A stretch of DNA of 7,973 nt from Proteobacteria bacterium SG_bin6 (GCA_002083435.1 LWDJ01000015.1:1-7973), one strand, 5' to 3'. Positions 1 to 6,580 are shown, numbered from the stretch's first letter. Notes: a model not told the origin generated them from the letters alone. A program made the numbers and translations.

Positions 1-128
1 TCGAGCGCGGTCGCGAGCGCCGCCTCGATCGCCAGCGCCAGCGGCCCCGCGCCGCTCACCCGCATCCCGCCCAGCCCCGGCACCGCCGCGACCAGCCGCA
101 GCGCGAGGCCAAGATCGGCCAGACTCAT
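1..128 (-). CDS. bchD: Magnesium chelatase subunit D (BchD), N-terminal fragment
   Basis: This is the 5' end of a gene that runs off the left edge; 42 full codons are visible. BchD is the second AAA+ subunit of magnesium chelatase. It forms a two-tiered hexameric ring with BchI that drives Mg2+ insertion into protoporphyrin IX held by BchH. The ATG at 128 overlaps the bchI stop as ATGA, typical of a coupled bchI-bchD pair. The visible residues include GLGGMRVSGAGPL at about 18-30, which resembles the early 'GLGG-hydrophobic-R...GP' stretch of BchD proteins. The proline-rich linker and C-terminal integrin-I domain that would clinch the family lie outside the window. The assignment therefore rests on position directly downstream of bchI plus this short match. 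Confidence 0.8.
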   Translation of the reverse strand, partial: MSLADLGLALRLVAAVPGLGGMRVSGAGPLALAIEAALATAL

Positions 129-1126
129 GCCGCGAGATCGGCCAGCGCGCGTTCGATGCGGGCGGTCGAGCCGCTTTCGTCCAGCACGCCCCGGCGCAGG
201 CGGTGGCGCAGCGCCATCGGCGCGACCCGGCGCACTTCCTCGGCGCGCACCCGCTCCTGCCCTTCGAGCGCGGCGAGCGCGCGGGCGGCGCGCATCAACG
301 TCAGCTCCCCGCGCAGGCCATCGGCGCCGACCGCAAGGCATAGCTGGCTGGCGAAGCTCAGCACCGGCTCGGGGGTGGTGATGCGCGCGACCAGCTCGCG
401 CCCGCGCGCGATCTGGCGCAGCGTCTTGCGCTCGGCCTTGCCCCACTGCTCACAAAAACCGTGAGGATCGCGCTCGAACGCATCGCAGCGCTTCATGATT
501 TCCACCCGCTCGGTGAGCGCCTGGGGAGTCCGCACCTCGACCGACAGGCCGAAGCGATCGAGCAGTTGCGGGCGCAGCTCGCCCTCTTCGGGGTTGCCGC
601 TGCCGATCAGCACGAAGCGCGCGGCGTGGCGCACGCTCAACCCCTCGCGCTCGACGACATTCTCGCCCGAGGCGGCGACATCGAGCAGCAGGTCGACCAG
701 ATGATCCTCGAGCAGGTTGATCTCGTCGATATAGAGGAACCCGCGATGCGCGCGCGCGAGCAGCCCGGGCTCGAACGCCTTTTCGCCGCGCGCCAGCGCC
801 CGCTCCAGATCGAGCGCGCCGACCAGCCGATCCTCGGTCGCGCCCAGCGGCAGATCGACAAAGGGAACCGGGGCCAGGCTTTTGCCCTTTTGATGCAAAT
901 GCGGCTCCGGGCAGGTGTCGCCGGGCGCGCAGTGATAGCGGCAGCCCGGCACCACCGGCATCGGCGGCAGCAACGCGGCGAGCGCGCGCGCGGCGGTCGA
1001 TTTGCCGGTGCCGCGATCGCCGAACACCATCACCCCGCCAACGCGCGGATCGACGGCGGCGATCAGCAGGGCGAGTTTCATCTCGTCCTGCCCGACGATT
1101 GCGGTAAAGGGGAACGCCACACGCAT
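125..1126 (-). CDS. bchI: Magnesium chelatase ATPase subunit I (BchI)
   Basis: BchI is the AAA+ ATPase subunit of the cytoplasmic magnesium chelatase (BchH-BchD-BchI), the first committed enzyme of bacteriochlorophyll synthesis. The 333-residue protein is the usual family length. It opens with FPFTAIVGQ (5-13), then Walker A GDRGTGKST (36-44), Walker B FLYIDE (130-135), and the sensor/arginine region GSGNPEEGELRPQLLDRFG (175-193). The C-terminal helical lid contains GLRGELTLMRAARALAALEG. The start at 1126 was chosen because homologues begin a few residues before FPF; an in-frame TTG at 1171 would add 15 residues and run into tspO. No clear Shine-Dalgarno sequence precedes 1126. The stop overlaps the bchD ATG. 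The insertion at about 60-80 carries three cysteines (62, 66, 72). The specific chelatase motifs make another MoxR/AAA+ assignment unlikely. Confidence 0.97.
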   Translation of the reverse strand: MRVAFPFTAIVGQDEMKLALLIAAVDPRVGGVMVFGDRGTGKSTAARALAALLPPMPVVPGCRYHCAPGDTCPEPHLHQKGKSLAPVPFVDLPLGATEDRLVGALDLERALARGEKAFEPGLLARAHRGFLYIDEINLLEDHLVDLLLDVAASGENVVEREGLSVRHAARFVLIGSGNPEEGELRPQLLDRFGLSVEVRTPQALTERVEIMKRCDAFERDPHGFCEQWGKAERKTLRQIARGRELVARITTPEPVLSFASQLCLAVGADGLRGELTLMRAARALAALEGQERVRAEEVRRVAPMALRHRLRRGVLDESGSTARIERALADLAA

Positions 1127-1163
1127 CGCCGATGAGTGTAACACAGCTTGGACGCTCAGCAAG
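1127..1163. promoter_or_regulatory. Divergent bchI/tspO spacer with a PpsR-like half-matching site
   Basis: Only 37 bp separate the divergent starts of bchI and tspO, so any promoters for the two genes must overlap each other or the opposite coding region. The spacer contains TGT at 1137-1139, then 12 bases, then ACG at 1152-1154, one base off the TGT-N12-ACA operator bound by the photosynthesis repressor PpsR/CrtJ. A small perfect palindrome GTGTAACAC (1136-1144) overlaps its left half. I see no convincing sigma-70 boxes. The regulatory reading is inference from gene content plus an imperfect match. Confidence 0.3.
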
Positions 1164-1640
1164 ATGGACAATTGGCCGATTTACGCCGCCGCGGGCTGGG
1201 CGCTGTTCCTGGGGGTGGTCGGCGGCTTGCTGACGCCGCTCTCCACCTGGTATTTCAACCTGAAGAAGCCGGCGTGGCAGCCGCCCGACTGGCTGTTCGG
1301 CCCGGCCTGGACGGTGATTCTTGGCCTTGGTGGCTGGTCCGCCGCCAACGCCTGGTACGCGGCGGGTAATGACGCTGAACGGCAGGCGGTGGTGATCCTG
1401 TTCGCGGTGAACGGCGTCTGCCACCTGCTGTGGAGCCCGCTGTTCTTCAAGCTGCGCCGGCCCGACTGGGCGCTGGTGGAAGTGGTGTTCCTGTGGGCGT
1501 CGCTGCTGGCGTTGATCGTGGGGCTGTGGCAGATCTCGGTGCTGTCGAGCCTGTTGATCCTGCCCTATTTCGCCTGGGTGAGCTTCGCCGCGGTGCTCAA
1601 CCGCGCGATCGTGCGGCTGAACGGGCCGTTCGGGCGGTAG
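1164..1640 (+). CDS. tspO: Tryptophan-rich sensory protein TspO (TSPO/MBR family)
   Basis: TspO is a five-helix membrane protein that binds porphyrins and, in Rhodobacter sphaeroides, down-regulates photopigment genes by affecting export or turnover of tetrapyrrole intermediates. The 158-residue product is the usual family length. It shows the family signature around residues 29-50, including KKPAWQPPDWLFGPAW, a central NGVCHLLWSPLFF helix, and near the C-terminus PYFAWVSFAAVLN, the equivalent of the ligand-binding helix 5 motif. It is rich in Trp and has five hydrophobic segments. ATG at 1164 matches the normal N-terminus; upstream in-frame codons lie antisense to bchI and look non-coding. 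The gene diverges from bchI and converges with the unknown gene at 1759; the 118-bp gap between them (1641-1758) holds no clear terminator. Partnership with bchI supports a role in tetrapyrrole control. Confidence 0.95.
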   Translation: MDNWPIYAAAGWALFLGVVGGLLTPLSTWYFNLKKPAWQPPDWLFGPAWTVILGLGGWSAANAWYAAGNDAERQAVVILFAVNGVCHLLWSPLFFKLRRPDWALVEVVFLWASLLALIVGLWQISVLSSLLILPYFAWVSFAAVLNRAIVRLNGPFGR

Positions 1641-1758
1641 ATGGGGGCGCTGGGATCTGACGATCGACTGTCGTCGGTGGTAAAGACAACGGACCGAGAT
1701 GGGTGGGCAATAGTCATTCGCTTCCGGCAACGCCGCGCATACTAGCCGGATTTATTAG

Positions 1759-2628
1759 TCATGACACGTAGATTCTGATGGGAGTTTTCCCCTTGGGAGC
1801 AAATAGAATGGGTGTTCGATAGAACGGTCGATCGAAGCGCACCCTCACTCGCAGATTCTGAGCGTCAAATGAAAGCACGGTAATAAGTAAATCACCGAAA
1901 GATCGCTCCACTGGGAATTGCGATGTTTTAGCAGGATACCAGTTTCGAAATTGCTTAGACTTGCCACCATCATACGGCAATATCTTTATCCCGACGGAAT
2001 CGATTTTTTGGTCGTCGATGAAACCGTCAACGATAATGATTCTTCCTAAGAGCAAAGCCCCTCTGTCCAACCGCACCTGCAGCGTCGCCCCCGGGATCGG
2101 TCTGTCGGTGGCATTTCTATAGGCGATCGGCTCGATGGCGGTGACGACTGGACCTGTCGAAATCTTCCCAACAGCGACTGCGGCCTCGAAGATACCATCA
2201 GCATTACCATCTAGGAGGCAAACCCGCGGCTCCCGCCTGGCGGAATTGTCCTCAGCAAACGCTATTTCGATCGCTTCGGAATCATCTGCCCTGCCGCGCC
2301 ACAAGCGCGTGCCGCAAAACAATACTCCCTTGGCGATCTCAGCGCTGGCGGCACCTTGAAATTTTTCGACGCGCCAGAGGAGGTCTGAAGGTCGAAAAGA
2401 TCGGGTGAGCCCGCCAACACTTACCGTCACCGAATCTTGAAGTATTGCGGAATCCGAGATCGCCAAGGCAGTCTGCCATAATGGCTTCTCGAATCCAGCT
2501 TCGGCTTCTGTGCCCTTAAGTCCGTCGGCGGGTGTTACAACCGTTGGAGAAAGCTGTACGGCGACCACCGGCGGTTTCGCCACCGTCGTTGTAACCGCTA
2601 CCAAAAGGAACGCCAAAGATCCGATCAC
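1759..2628 (-). CDS. Hypothetical exported or membrane-anchored protein, low GC
   Basis: I do not recognise this 289-residue protein. The chosen GTG start at 2628 has an excellent Shine-Dalgarno sequence 6 bases upstream. A longer form from a TTG at 2712 (317 residues) has no such site and would bury the hydrophobic segment behind 28 polar residues. From GTG the protein opens with IGSLAFLLVAVTTTVA (2-17), a signal-peptide-like or anchor helix with a possible cleavage site after Ala17, although a basic N-terminus is missing. The rest is polar and beta-rich with no further clear membrane helix. Two cysteines (105 and 137) could pair in the periplasm. DGNADGIFE (140-148) resembles Asp/Asn-rich calcium loops or a D-x-N-x-DG repeat, but the register is not a standard EF-hand. 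Base composition is far lower in GC than its neighbours (26 of 60 G/C at 1921-1980), suggesting acquisition by transfer. Its function is unknown. Confidence 0.75.
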   Translation of the reverse strand: MIGSLAFLLVAVTTTVAKPPVVAVQLSPTVVTPADGLKGTEAEAGFEKPLWQTALAISDSAILQDSVTVSVGGLTRSFRPSDLLWRVEKFQGAASAEIAKGVLFCGTRLWRGRADDSEAIEIAFAEDNSARREPRVCLLDGNADGIFEAAVAVGKISTGPVVTAIEPIAYRNATDRPIPGATLQVRLDRGALLLGRIIIVDGFIDDQKIDSVGIKILPYDGGKSKQFRNWYPAKTSQFPVERSFGDLLITVLSFDAQNLRVRVRFDRPFYRTPILFAPKGKTPIRIYVS

Positions 2629-2634
2629 GCGCCA

Positions 2635-2642
2635 CCCTCCCC
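2635..2642 (-). promoter_or_regulatory. Strong ribosome binding site for the hypothetical gene
   Basis: On the minus strand this reads GGGGAGGG, followed by TGGCGC and then GTG at 2628. The near-perfect Shine-Dalgarno core GGAGG at 6-base spacing decides for the GTG start over the TTG at 2712. Confidence 0.7.
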
Positions 2643-2722
2643 AAATCGGAAACTGGCATAACTTCAAGTTCGCGCTAGCGCTAAATTGAGCCGAGTCAGT
2701 CACATTCGTCAAGCTCTATTAA

Positions 2723-2749
2723 ATAATATCAACGGCGCAAAATCACCAA
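2723..2749 (-). promoter_or_regulatory. Weak sigma-70-like promoter candidate for the hypothetical gene
   Basis: On the minus strand TATTAT (2728-2723) matches the -10 consensus at five of six bases. It is preceded at 15-bp spacing by TTGGTG (2749-2744), which matches the -35 box at only three of six. The resulting leader to the GTG at 2628 would be roughly 90 nt. In AT-rich DNA such matches occur by chance, so this is tentative. Confidence 0.2.
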
Positions 2750-2994
2750 TTGGCGCACTATAAATCCGCCGCATGCAAAGTTTAACCCAATATCTCCAAA
2801 AGGTTCGACGATCATGCTTACGAAATTAATATCACCAAAACACATCTAATATTGAAGTCTTTTAGTTAACGAGACAAGGCAGATAATAGAGGATGGCTTC
2901 GGCGGAGCGGATAGCAGGCAAGTTTTATTAGCTATCGCAAGACCGATCTATCGATAAATCCGCAATGCTACGCCTGATATCCACTTTTGGACGC

Positions 2995-3020
2995 AAAAAC
3001 GGCCTTTCCCTGGGAATGGC
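2995..3020 (-). terminator. Rho-independent terminator-like hairpin after the ccm operon
   Basis: Read on the minus strand, positions 3020-3002 form an imperfect inverted repeat, GCC-A-TTCCC-A-GGGAA-A-GGC, with one A/A mismatch and a very tight apex. CG and then five T residues (2999-2995) follow. It lies about 65 nt past the ccmI stop codon and points the right way to end the ccm transcript. The T-run is short, so strength is uncertain. Confidence 0.5.
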
Positions 3021-3085
3021 AAAACTTTCGCGGTTCGCCGTCTTCGCGTGAGCCTAGAAACAGCGCCGACGTGCACCTCGCGACC

Positions 3086-3733
3086 CTATTGCCCCCCAGC
3101 CGGCGCTTGCCCCGCCTGCATCTGCGCCAGGGCGTCGAGCACCGCGATCCGTTCGGCGATGTCGCGGCGGTAGCGTGCGCTCGGCGGCGTCAGCGCCAGC
3201 GACTCGACCCAGGCGGCGCGCGCCTTGCTCAGCTCGCCCATCTGGACATAGCCAAGCCCCAGGAAGAAGCGCGGCGCCGGGTGGCGCGGGGCGAGCGCCA
3301 CCGCGCGGTTGAAGGCGTTGAGCGCGGGGGGCGAGACGATGCCGCCATCATGCGCGACCAGCGCCGAGCCGAGCGCGGTCCACAGCTCGGGGTCGGTGGG
3401 ATAGCGCTTCACCCCGGCGAGCAGCACCTGCACCGCGCCGCGCGCATTGCCCTGGCGCAGCAGCGCGTCGGCGGTCGTCTCCAGCTGCCACTCGGCGGTG
3501 AAGCGGCCCCACATCGCCTCGCGCAGCGCGACGAATTCGGGGGCGACCTCGATCGTGTCGACCTGCGGCTTGGGCTTGGCGCCGGGCAGGCCCGGGCGCC
3601 CCTGCAGCGCATAGCCGGTCGCGCCGAGCAGCAGCACCGCCCCCGCCGCCGACCAGAGCGCTCGCGGCAGGCGCAGCACCGCGAGCAGCGCAGCCGCGAG
3701 CGCCAGCACGGCGAACAGCGACACCCAGCCCAT
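3086..3733 (-). CDS. ccmI: Cytochrome c maturation TPR protein CcmI/CycH, compact form
   Basis: CcmI is the apocytochrome c chaperone of System I: its periplasmic TPR domain holds the C-terminus of unfolded apocytochrome for the CcmF-CcmH ligase. The 215-residue protein has two N-terminal membrane helices (about 2-20 and 26-42), a linker (43-62), then three TPR-like units near 78-112, 115-149 and 152-186. The last contains PRFFLGLGYVQMGELSKARAAW. The two helices are joined by only about five residues (RLPRA); classic alphaproteobacterial CcmI has a long cytoplasmic loop there and totals roughly 400 residues, so this is a shortened version. The ATG at 3733 shares one base with the ccmH stop (TGATG). 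It is the last gene of the operon. Position and topology support the call; sequence similarity to CcmI is modest because TPRs are generic. Confidence 0.82.
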   Translation of the reverse strand: MGWVSLFAVLALAAALLAVLRLPRALWSAAGAVLLLGATGYALQGRPGLPGAKPKPQVDTIEVAPEFVALREAMWGRFTAEWQLETTADALLRQGNARGAVQVLLAGVKRYPTDPELWTALGSALVAHDGGIVSPPALNAFNRAVALAPRHPAPRFFLGLGYVQMGELSKARAAWVESLALTPPSARYRRDIAERIAVLDALAQMQAGQAPAGGQ

Positions 3734-4143
3734 CAGCCGCGCCGCCCCCGCTTGAACGCGCCGCGCGCGAGCCACCCGCCGATCAGCAGCAGCACCAGCG
3801 GCGTCAGCCACAGCGGCCCGGTCGCCCAGCCGAGCGGCGGATCATAGGTGACGTAATCGCCATAGCGCGCGATCAGCCAGTCGCGGATCGCCGCCGGCTT
3901 CTCCCCGGCGGCGATGCGACGGCGGACGAGCGCGCGCATGTCGCCCGCCATTTCCGCGTCCGAATCGGCGATCGACTGGCCCTGGCAAACGAGGCAGCGC
4001 AGCGTCTGCATCAGCGCTTGCGCCTGCGCCTCCTGCCTGGGATCGGGGAGCTGCTGATAGGCGAGCCTGGCCGGCGGCAGATTGGAATCGGCGAGCAGCG
4101 GCGCGGGCGCGGCGAGCGCGAGCAGGAGGGCCGCAAGCCTCAT
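3733..4143 (-). CDS. ccmH: Cytochrome c maturation thiol-reductase CcmH (CcmL/Ccl2 type)
   Basis: CcmH is a membrane-anchored periplasmic thiol protein that acts with CcmG to reduce the apocytochrome CxxCH cysteines, or resolve mixed disulfides, before haem ligation by CcmF. The 136-residue protein has a cleavable signal peptide (about 1-18, MRLAALLLALAAPAPLLA), the diagnostic LRCLVCQ motif with Cys50 and Cys53 (48-54), and the following QSIADSDAEMAGDMR stretch typical of the three-helix CcmH fold. RYGDYVTYDPP follows near 93-103. A single C-terminal membrane helix (about 110-128) ends in basic residues. It is a stand-alone N-terminal-type CcmH, with the TPR part encoded separately by the next gene, as is usual in alphaproteobacteria. 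The start overlaps the ccmG stop as ATGA. Confidence 0.95.
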   Translation of the reverse strand: MRLAALLLALAAPAPLLADSNLPPARLAYQQLPDPRQEAQAQALMQTLRCLVCQGQSIADSDAEMAGDMRALVRRRIAAGEKPAAIRDWLIARYGDYVTYDPPLGWATGPLWLTPLVLLLIGGWLARGAFKRGRRG

Positions 4144-4667
4144 TTCGCGCTCCTGAGCGCGGCGAGGATTTCGGGCACATCCTCGGCGCGGACGTCGCCG
4201 ATATGCTGGAGCACGATCCGCCCGCGCCCGTCGATCACGAAGGTTTCCGGCACGCCCGACGAACCCATCGCCAGCTGCACCGCGCTATCGGGGTCGCTGC
4301 CCAGCCGCGCATAGGGGTCGCCATAGCGCGCGAGGAAGCCCTGCACCGCCTCGGGCGTGTCGCGGATCGCGATCGCGTCGATCTCCGCGCCTTGTGCCTT
4401 GAGCGCGGCGAGTTGCGGCGCCTCCGCCGCGCAGGGGATGCACCAGCTGGCGAACACGTTGAGCAGATGCGGGCGGCCGGTCGCGAAATCGGCGGTCGCG
4501 AGCCCGGGCTTGCCGGGAAGCAGCGGGGCGAGCCTGAACGCGGGCAAGGGCTTGCCGACCATCGCCGAGCGCACCGTACGCTGCGTCGGGCGGTTGAGCC
4601 CGAAGCCCGCCACCAGGAACAGCGCGCCGAAGCCGATCAGCGGCAGCCAGTAGAGCCAGCGCTTCAT
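4140..4667 (-). CDS. ccmG: Thiol:disulfide interchange protein CcmG/DsbE
   Basis: CcmG is a membrane-tethered periplasmic thioredoxin-like reductant that passes electrons from CcdA/DsbD to CcmH or apocytochrome c. The 175-residue protein has an uncleaved N-terminal anchor (about 4-23) after a basic MKR start, then VGKPLPAFRL (37-46), typical of the DsbE family. The active site is WCIPC with Cys76 and Cys79 (75-79), and the thioredoxin cis-proline is Pro140 in GVPETF. The fold ends with HIGDV near 155-159. ATG at 4667 was chosen because it overlaps the ccmF stop as ATGA and begins the anchor; longer versions from further upstream would be antisense-like, arginine-rich sequence inside ccmF. The stop overlaps the ccmH start by four bases. 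The length is typical. Confidence 0.95.
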   Translation of the reverse strand: MKRWLYWLPLIGFGALFLVAGFGLNRPTQRTVRSAMVGKPLPAFRLAPLLPGKPGLATADFATGRPHLLNVFASWCIPCAAEAPQLAALKAQGAEIDAIAIRDTPEAVQGFLARYGDPYARLGSDPDSAVQLAMGSSGVPETFVIDGRGRIVLQHIGDVRAEDVPEILAALRSAK

Positions 4668-6580
4668 GCCAGCGCCTCGCGCCGCCGGGCATAATCGCGC
4701 CGCACCCGCCCGAGCAGCGACAGCGCGCCGCCGATCGCGACCAGCGCCCCGCCCGCCCAGATCAGCGTGACGAACGGCTTCCACCACAGCCGCAGCTGCC
4801 AGCGATCGCCGTCCGCCGCGCCGAGCACCGTATAGAGCTGGCCGTCGAGCACGGTGGCGATCGCCGATTCGCTCGTCGTCGTCACCGGGTTGGCGAAGAA
4901 GCGCGATTGCGGCGCCAGCGTGAAGCTCCGCCCGCCGCGCTCGACCTTCAGCCGCGCCTCGAGCGCCGACCAGTTCGGCCCGATCGCGGGCGCGACCCGC
5001 TCCAGCGTCACCCGATACGGCCCGACCCGCTGCGGCTCGCCCACGCGCGCGGCGACGAGCGTCTGCTGGGTGAAGGCGGTCTCGCTCGCCATGCCCGCCA
5101 GGCTGACGGCGATGCCGAGATGCGCGATCACCATGCCCCAGGTGAAGAGCGGGGTGCGGCGCAAATTGCGGCCAACAAGCGGCGCGACGCTCGCCACCGC
5201 GAGGCCCGCCGCGATCACCAGCCCGAGCAGCGGCAGCAGCGCGATCCCCGGCGCGAGGATCAGCAGCGCGAGCAGTGCCAGCGCGGTGATGCCGATCGCC
5301 GGCGCCATCCGCCGCAGCACCGCCATGCCCTGGTCACGCCGCCAGCGGATCAGCGGCCCGGCCGCCATGATCGCGGCGAGCGCCAGCGCGACCGGCCCCG
5401 CCGCCTTGTTGAAGAAGGGCGGCCCGATCGAAATCTGCCCCCCGAACGCGCCCGCCGCGACGATGGGGTAGAGCGTGCCGATCAGCACGATCCCCAGGAT
5501 CACCGACAGCAGCAGGTTGTTGGCGACCAGCCCGCCCTCGCGGCTGAGGAAATCAAAGCCCGATCCTTCGCGGATCGTCGCCACCCGCGCGCCGAACAGC
5601 ACGAGCGCCCCGCCGATGTAGATCGCGAGCAGCGCCAGGATGAAGCTGCCGCGCTCGGGGTCCACCGCGAAGGCGTGAACGCTCGTCAGGATGCCCGATC
5701 GCACCAGGAAAGTACCGATCATCGACATCGAGAAGGCGACGACGGCGAGCATGATCGTCCAGGCGCGCAGGCCGTCGCGCGTCGCCAGCACCGTCACCGA
5801 ATGCAGCAGCGCGGTCGCCGCGAGCCACGGCATCAGCGAGGCATTCTCGACCGGGTCCCAGAACCACCAGCCGCCCCAGCCGAGCTCGTAATAGGCCCAA
5901 TAGCTGCCGGCGGTAATGCCGAGCGTCAGGAAAATCCAGGCACCCAGCACCCAGGGGCGCATCGCCCGCGCGAAAGCCGGCCCCACATCGCGCATGATCA
6001 TCGCGCCGACCGCGAAGCTGAACGCGACCGAGACGCCGACATAGCCGATGTAGAGCGTCGGCGGATGGAAGGCGAGGCCGGGGTCCTGGAGCAGCGGGTT
6101 CAGCCCCTGCCCGTCCTGCGGCGCCGGAGACAGGCGCGCGAACGGGTTCGAGGAGAAAAGCAGAAAGGCGTAGAACCCCAGCGCGATCGCCGCCTGGCTG
6201 CCCAATGTCGCGACCAAGGTCGGCTCGGCCAGCCGCCGCTCCAGCAGCGCCACCGCGCCGCCGGCCAGCCCCAGGATGGTCACCCAAAGGAGCATCGACC
6301 CCTCATGATTCCCCCAGGCGCCGGCGATCTTGTAGATCAGCGGTTTGGCCGAGTGGCTGTTCTCCGCGACGAGCAGCACCGACAGGTCGGTCCGCACGAA
6401 CACCAGGATCAGCAGCCCGAGCCCCAGCGCGACCACCGCGCCCTGCACGACCGCGACCGAGCGGACGGCGCCCATCATCTCGGGATCGCCGCGCGCGACG
6501 CTCAACGCGGCGAGCGCGAGTTGCAGCGCCGCGAGCGCGGCCGCGATCCAAAGGGCGGCTAGCCCGGCCTCGGCGATCAT
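4664..6580 (-). CDS. ccmF: Haem lyase subunit CcmF
   Basis: CcmF is the large integral-membrane core of the System I haem ligase. It receives haem from holo-CcmE, reduces it through an internal haem b and attaches it to apocytochrome c with CcmH and CcmI. The 638-residue protein is normal length and is almost wholly made of membrane helices. Key features are AWGNHEGSMLLW (88-99), FHPPTLYIGYVG (171-182, with His172), the WWD haem-handling motif WGGWWFWDPVENASLMPWL (235-253), LLHS (His261) and TSVHAF (His302). The periplasmic domain near the C-terminus precedes a last helix. Its ATG overlaps the ccmE stop, and its stop overlaps the ccmG start, as ATGA in both cases, indicating tight translational coupling. 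No damage is seen. Confidence 0.98.
   Translation of the reverse strand: MIAEAGLAALWIAAALAALQLALAALSVARGDPEMMGAVRSVAVVQGAVVALGLGLLILVFVRTDLSVLLVAENSHSAKPLIYKIAGAWGNHEGSMLLWVTILGLAGGAVALLERRLAEPTLVATLGSQAAIALGFYAFLLFSSNPFARLSPAPQDGQGLNPLLQDPGLAFHPPTLYIGYVGVSVAFSFAVGAMIMRDVGPAFARAMRPWVLGAWIFLTLGITAGSYWAYYELGWGGWWFWDPVENASLMPWLAATALLHSVTVLATRDGLRAWTIMLAVVAFSMSMIGTFLVRSGILTSVHAFAVDPERGSFILALLAIYIGGALVLFGARVATIREGSGFDFLSREGGLVANNLLLSVILGIVLIGTLYPIVAAGAFGGQISIGPPFFNKAAGPVALALAAIMAAGPLIRWRRDQGMAVLRRMAPAIGITALALLALLILAPGIALLPLLGLVIAAGLAVASVAPLVGRNLRRTPLFTWGMVIAHLGIAVSLAGMASETAFTQQTLVAARVGEPQRVGPYRVTLERVAPAIGPNWSALEARLKVERGGRSFTLAPQSRFFANPVTTTSESAIATVLDGQLYTVLGAADGDRWQLRLWWKPFVTLIWAGGALVAIGGALSLLGRVRRDYARRREALA

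Larger units (their letters stand above)
2643..3085. other. AT-rich non-coding region between the hypothetical gene and ccmI
   Basis: This stretch of about 440 bp separates the 5' end of the hypothetical gene from the 3' end of ccmI. It is markedly AT-rich in the middle (19 of 60 G/C at 2821-2880, against 43 of 60 at 3301-3360 inside ccmI). I find no convincing open reading frame, tRNA or other structured RNA. Noted elements are a 10-bp perfect palindrome GCGCTAGCGC at 2672-2681, an 8-bp palindrome CCAATTGG at 2746-2753, a weak promoter candidate at 2723-2749 and a terminator-like hairpin at 2995-3020. It must carry the promoter of the minus-strand hypothetical gene and the 3' untranslated end of the ccm transcript. 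Confidence 0.6.

Noticed and set aside
461..1135. 224-codon plus-strand frame opposite bchI
   Set aside because: It lies fully antisense to bchI, has biased composition and no recognisable domain.
1660..1676. GACGA...TCGTC inverted repeat in the tspO / hypothetical gene convergent gap as a terminator
   Set aside because: The stem is only 5 bp and no T-run follows on either strand.
450..1730. 426-codon minus-strand frame spanning tspO and bchI
   Set aside because: It is a frame-shifted shadow of bchI and antisense to tspO, with low-complexity arginine-rich sequence; the true genes in this DNA are strongly supported.
2719..2732. FNR-like sequence TTAAATAATATCAA upstream of the unknown gene
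   Set aside because: Only one half-site (ATCAA) is intact and the other has two mismatches; it also lies in AT-rich DNA where chance matches are likely.
2893..2931. Short plus-strand frame ATGGCTTCG... ending TAG (12 codons)
   Set aside because: It is very short, its purine-rich stretch sits too close to the ATG to serve as a ribosome site, and no family is recognisable.
2987..3847. 286-codon plus-strand frame starting in the intergenic region and crossing ccmI
   Set aside because: Most of it is antisense to ccmI and ccmH and is Arg/His-rich; the first 30 or so residues in non-coding DNA show no homology I recognise.
4907..6562. 551-codon open frame on the plus strand opposite ccmF
   Set aside because: It is extremely rich in Arg, Gln, His and Asp with no domain, and is antisense to a clear CcmF; this is the usual high-GC shadow frame.
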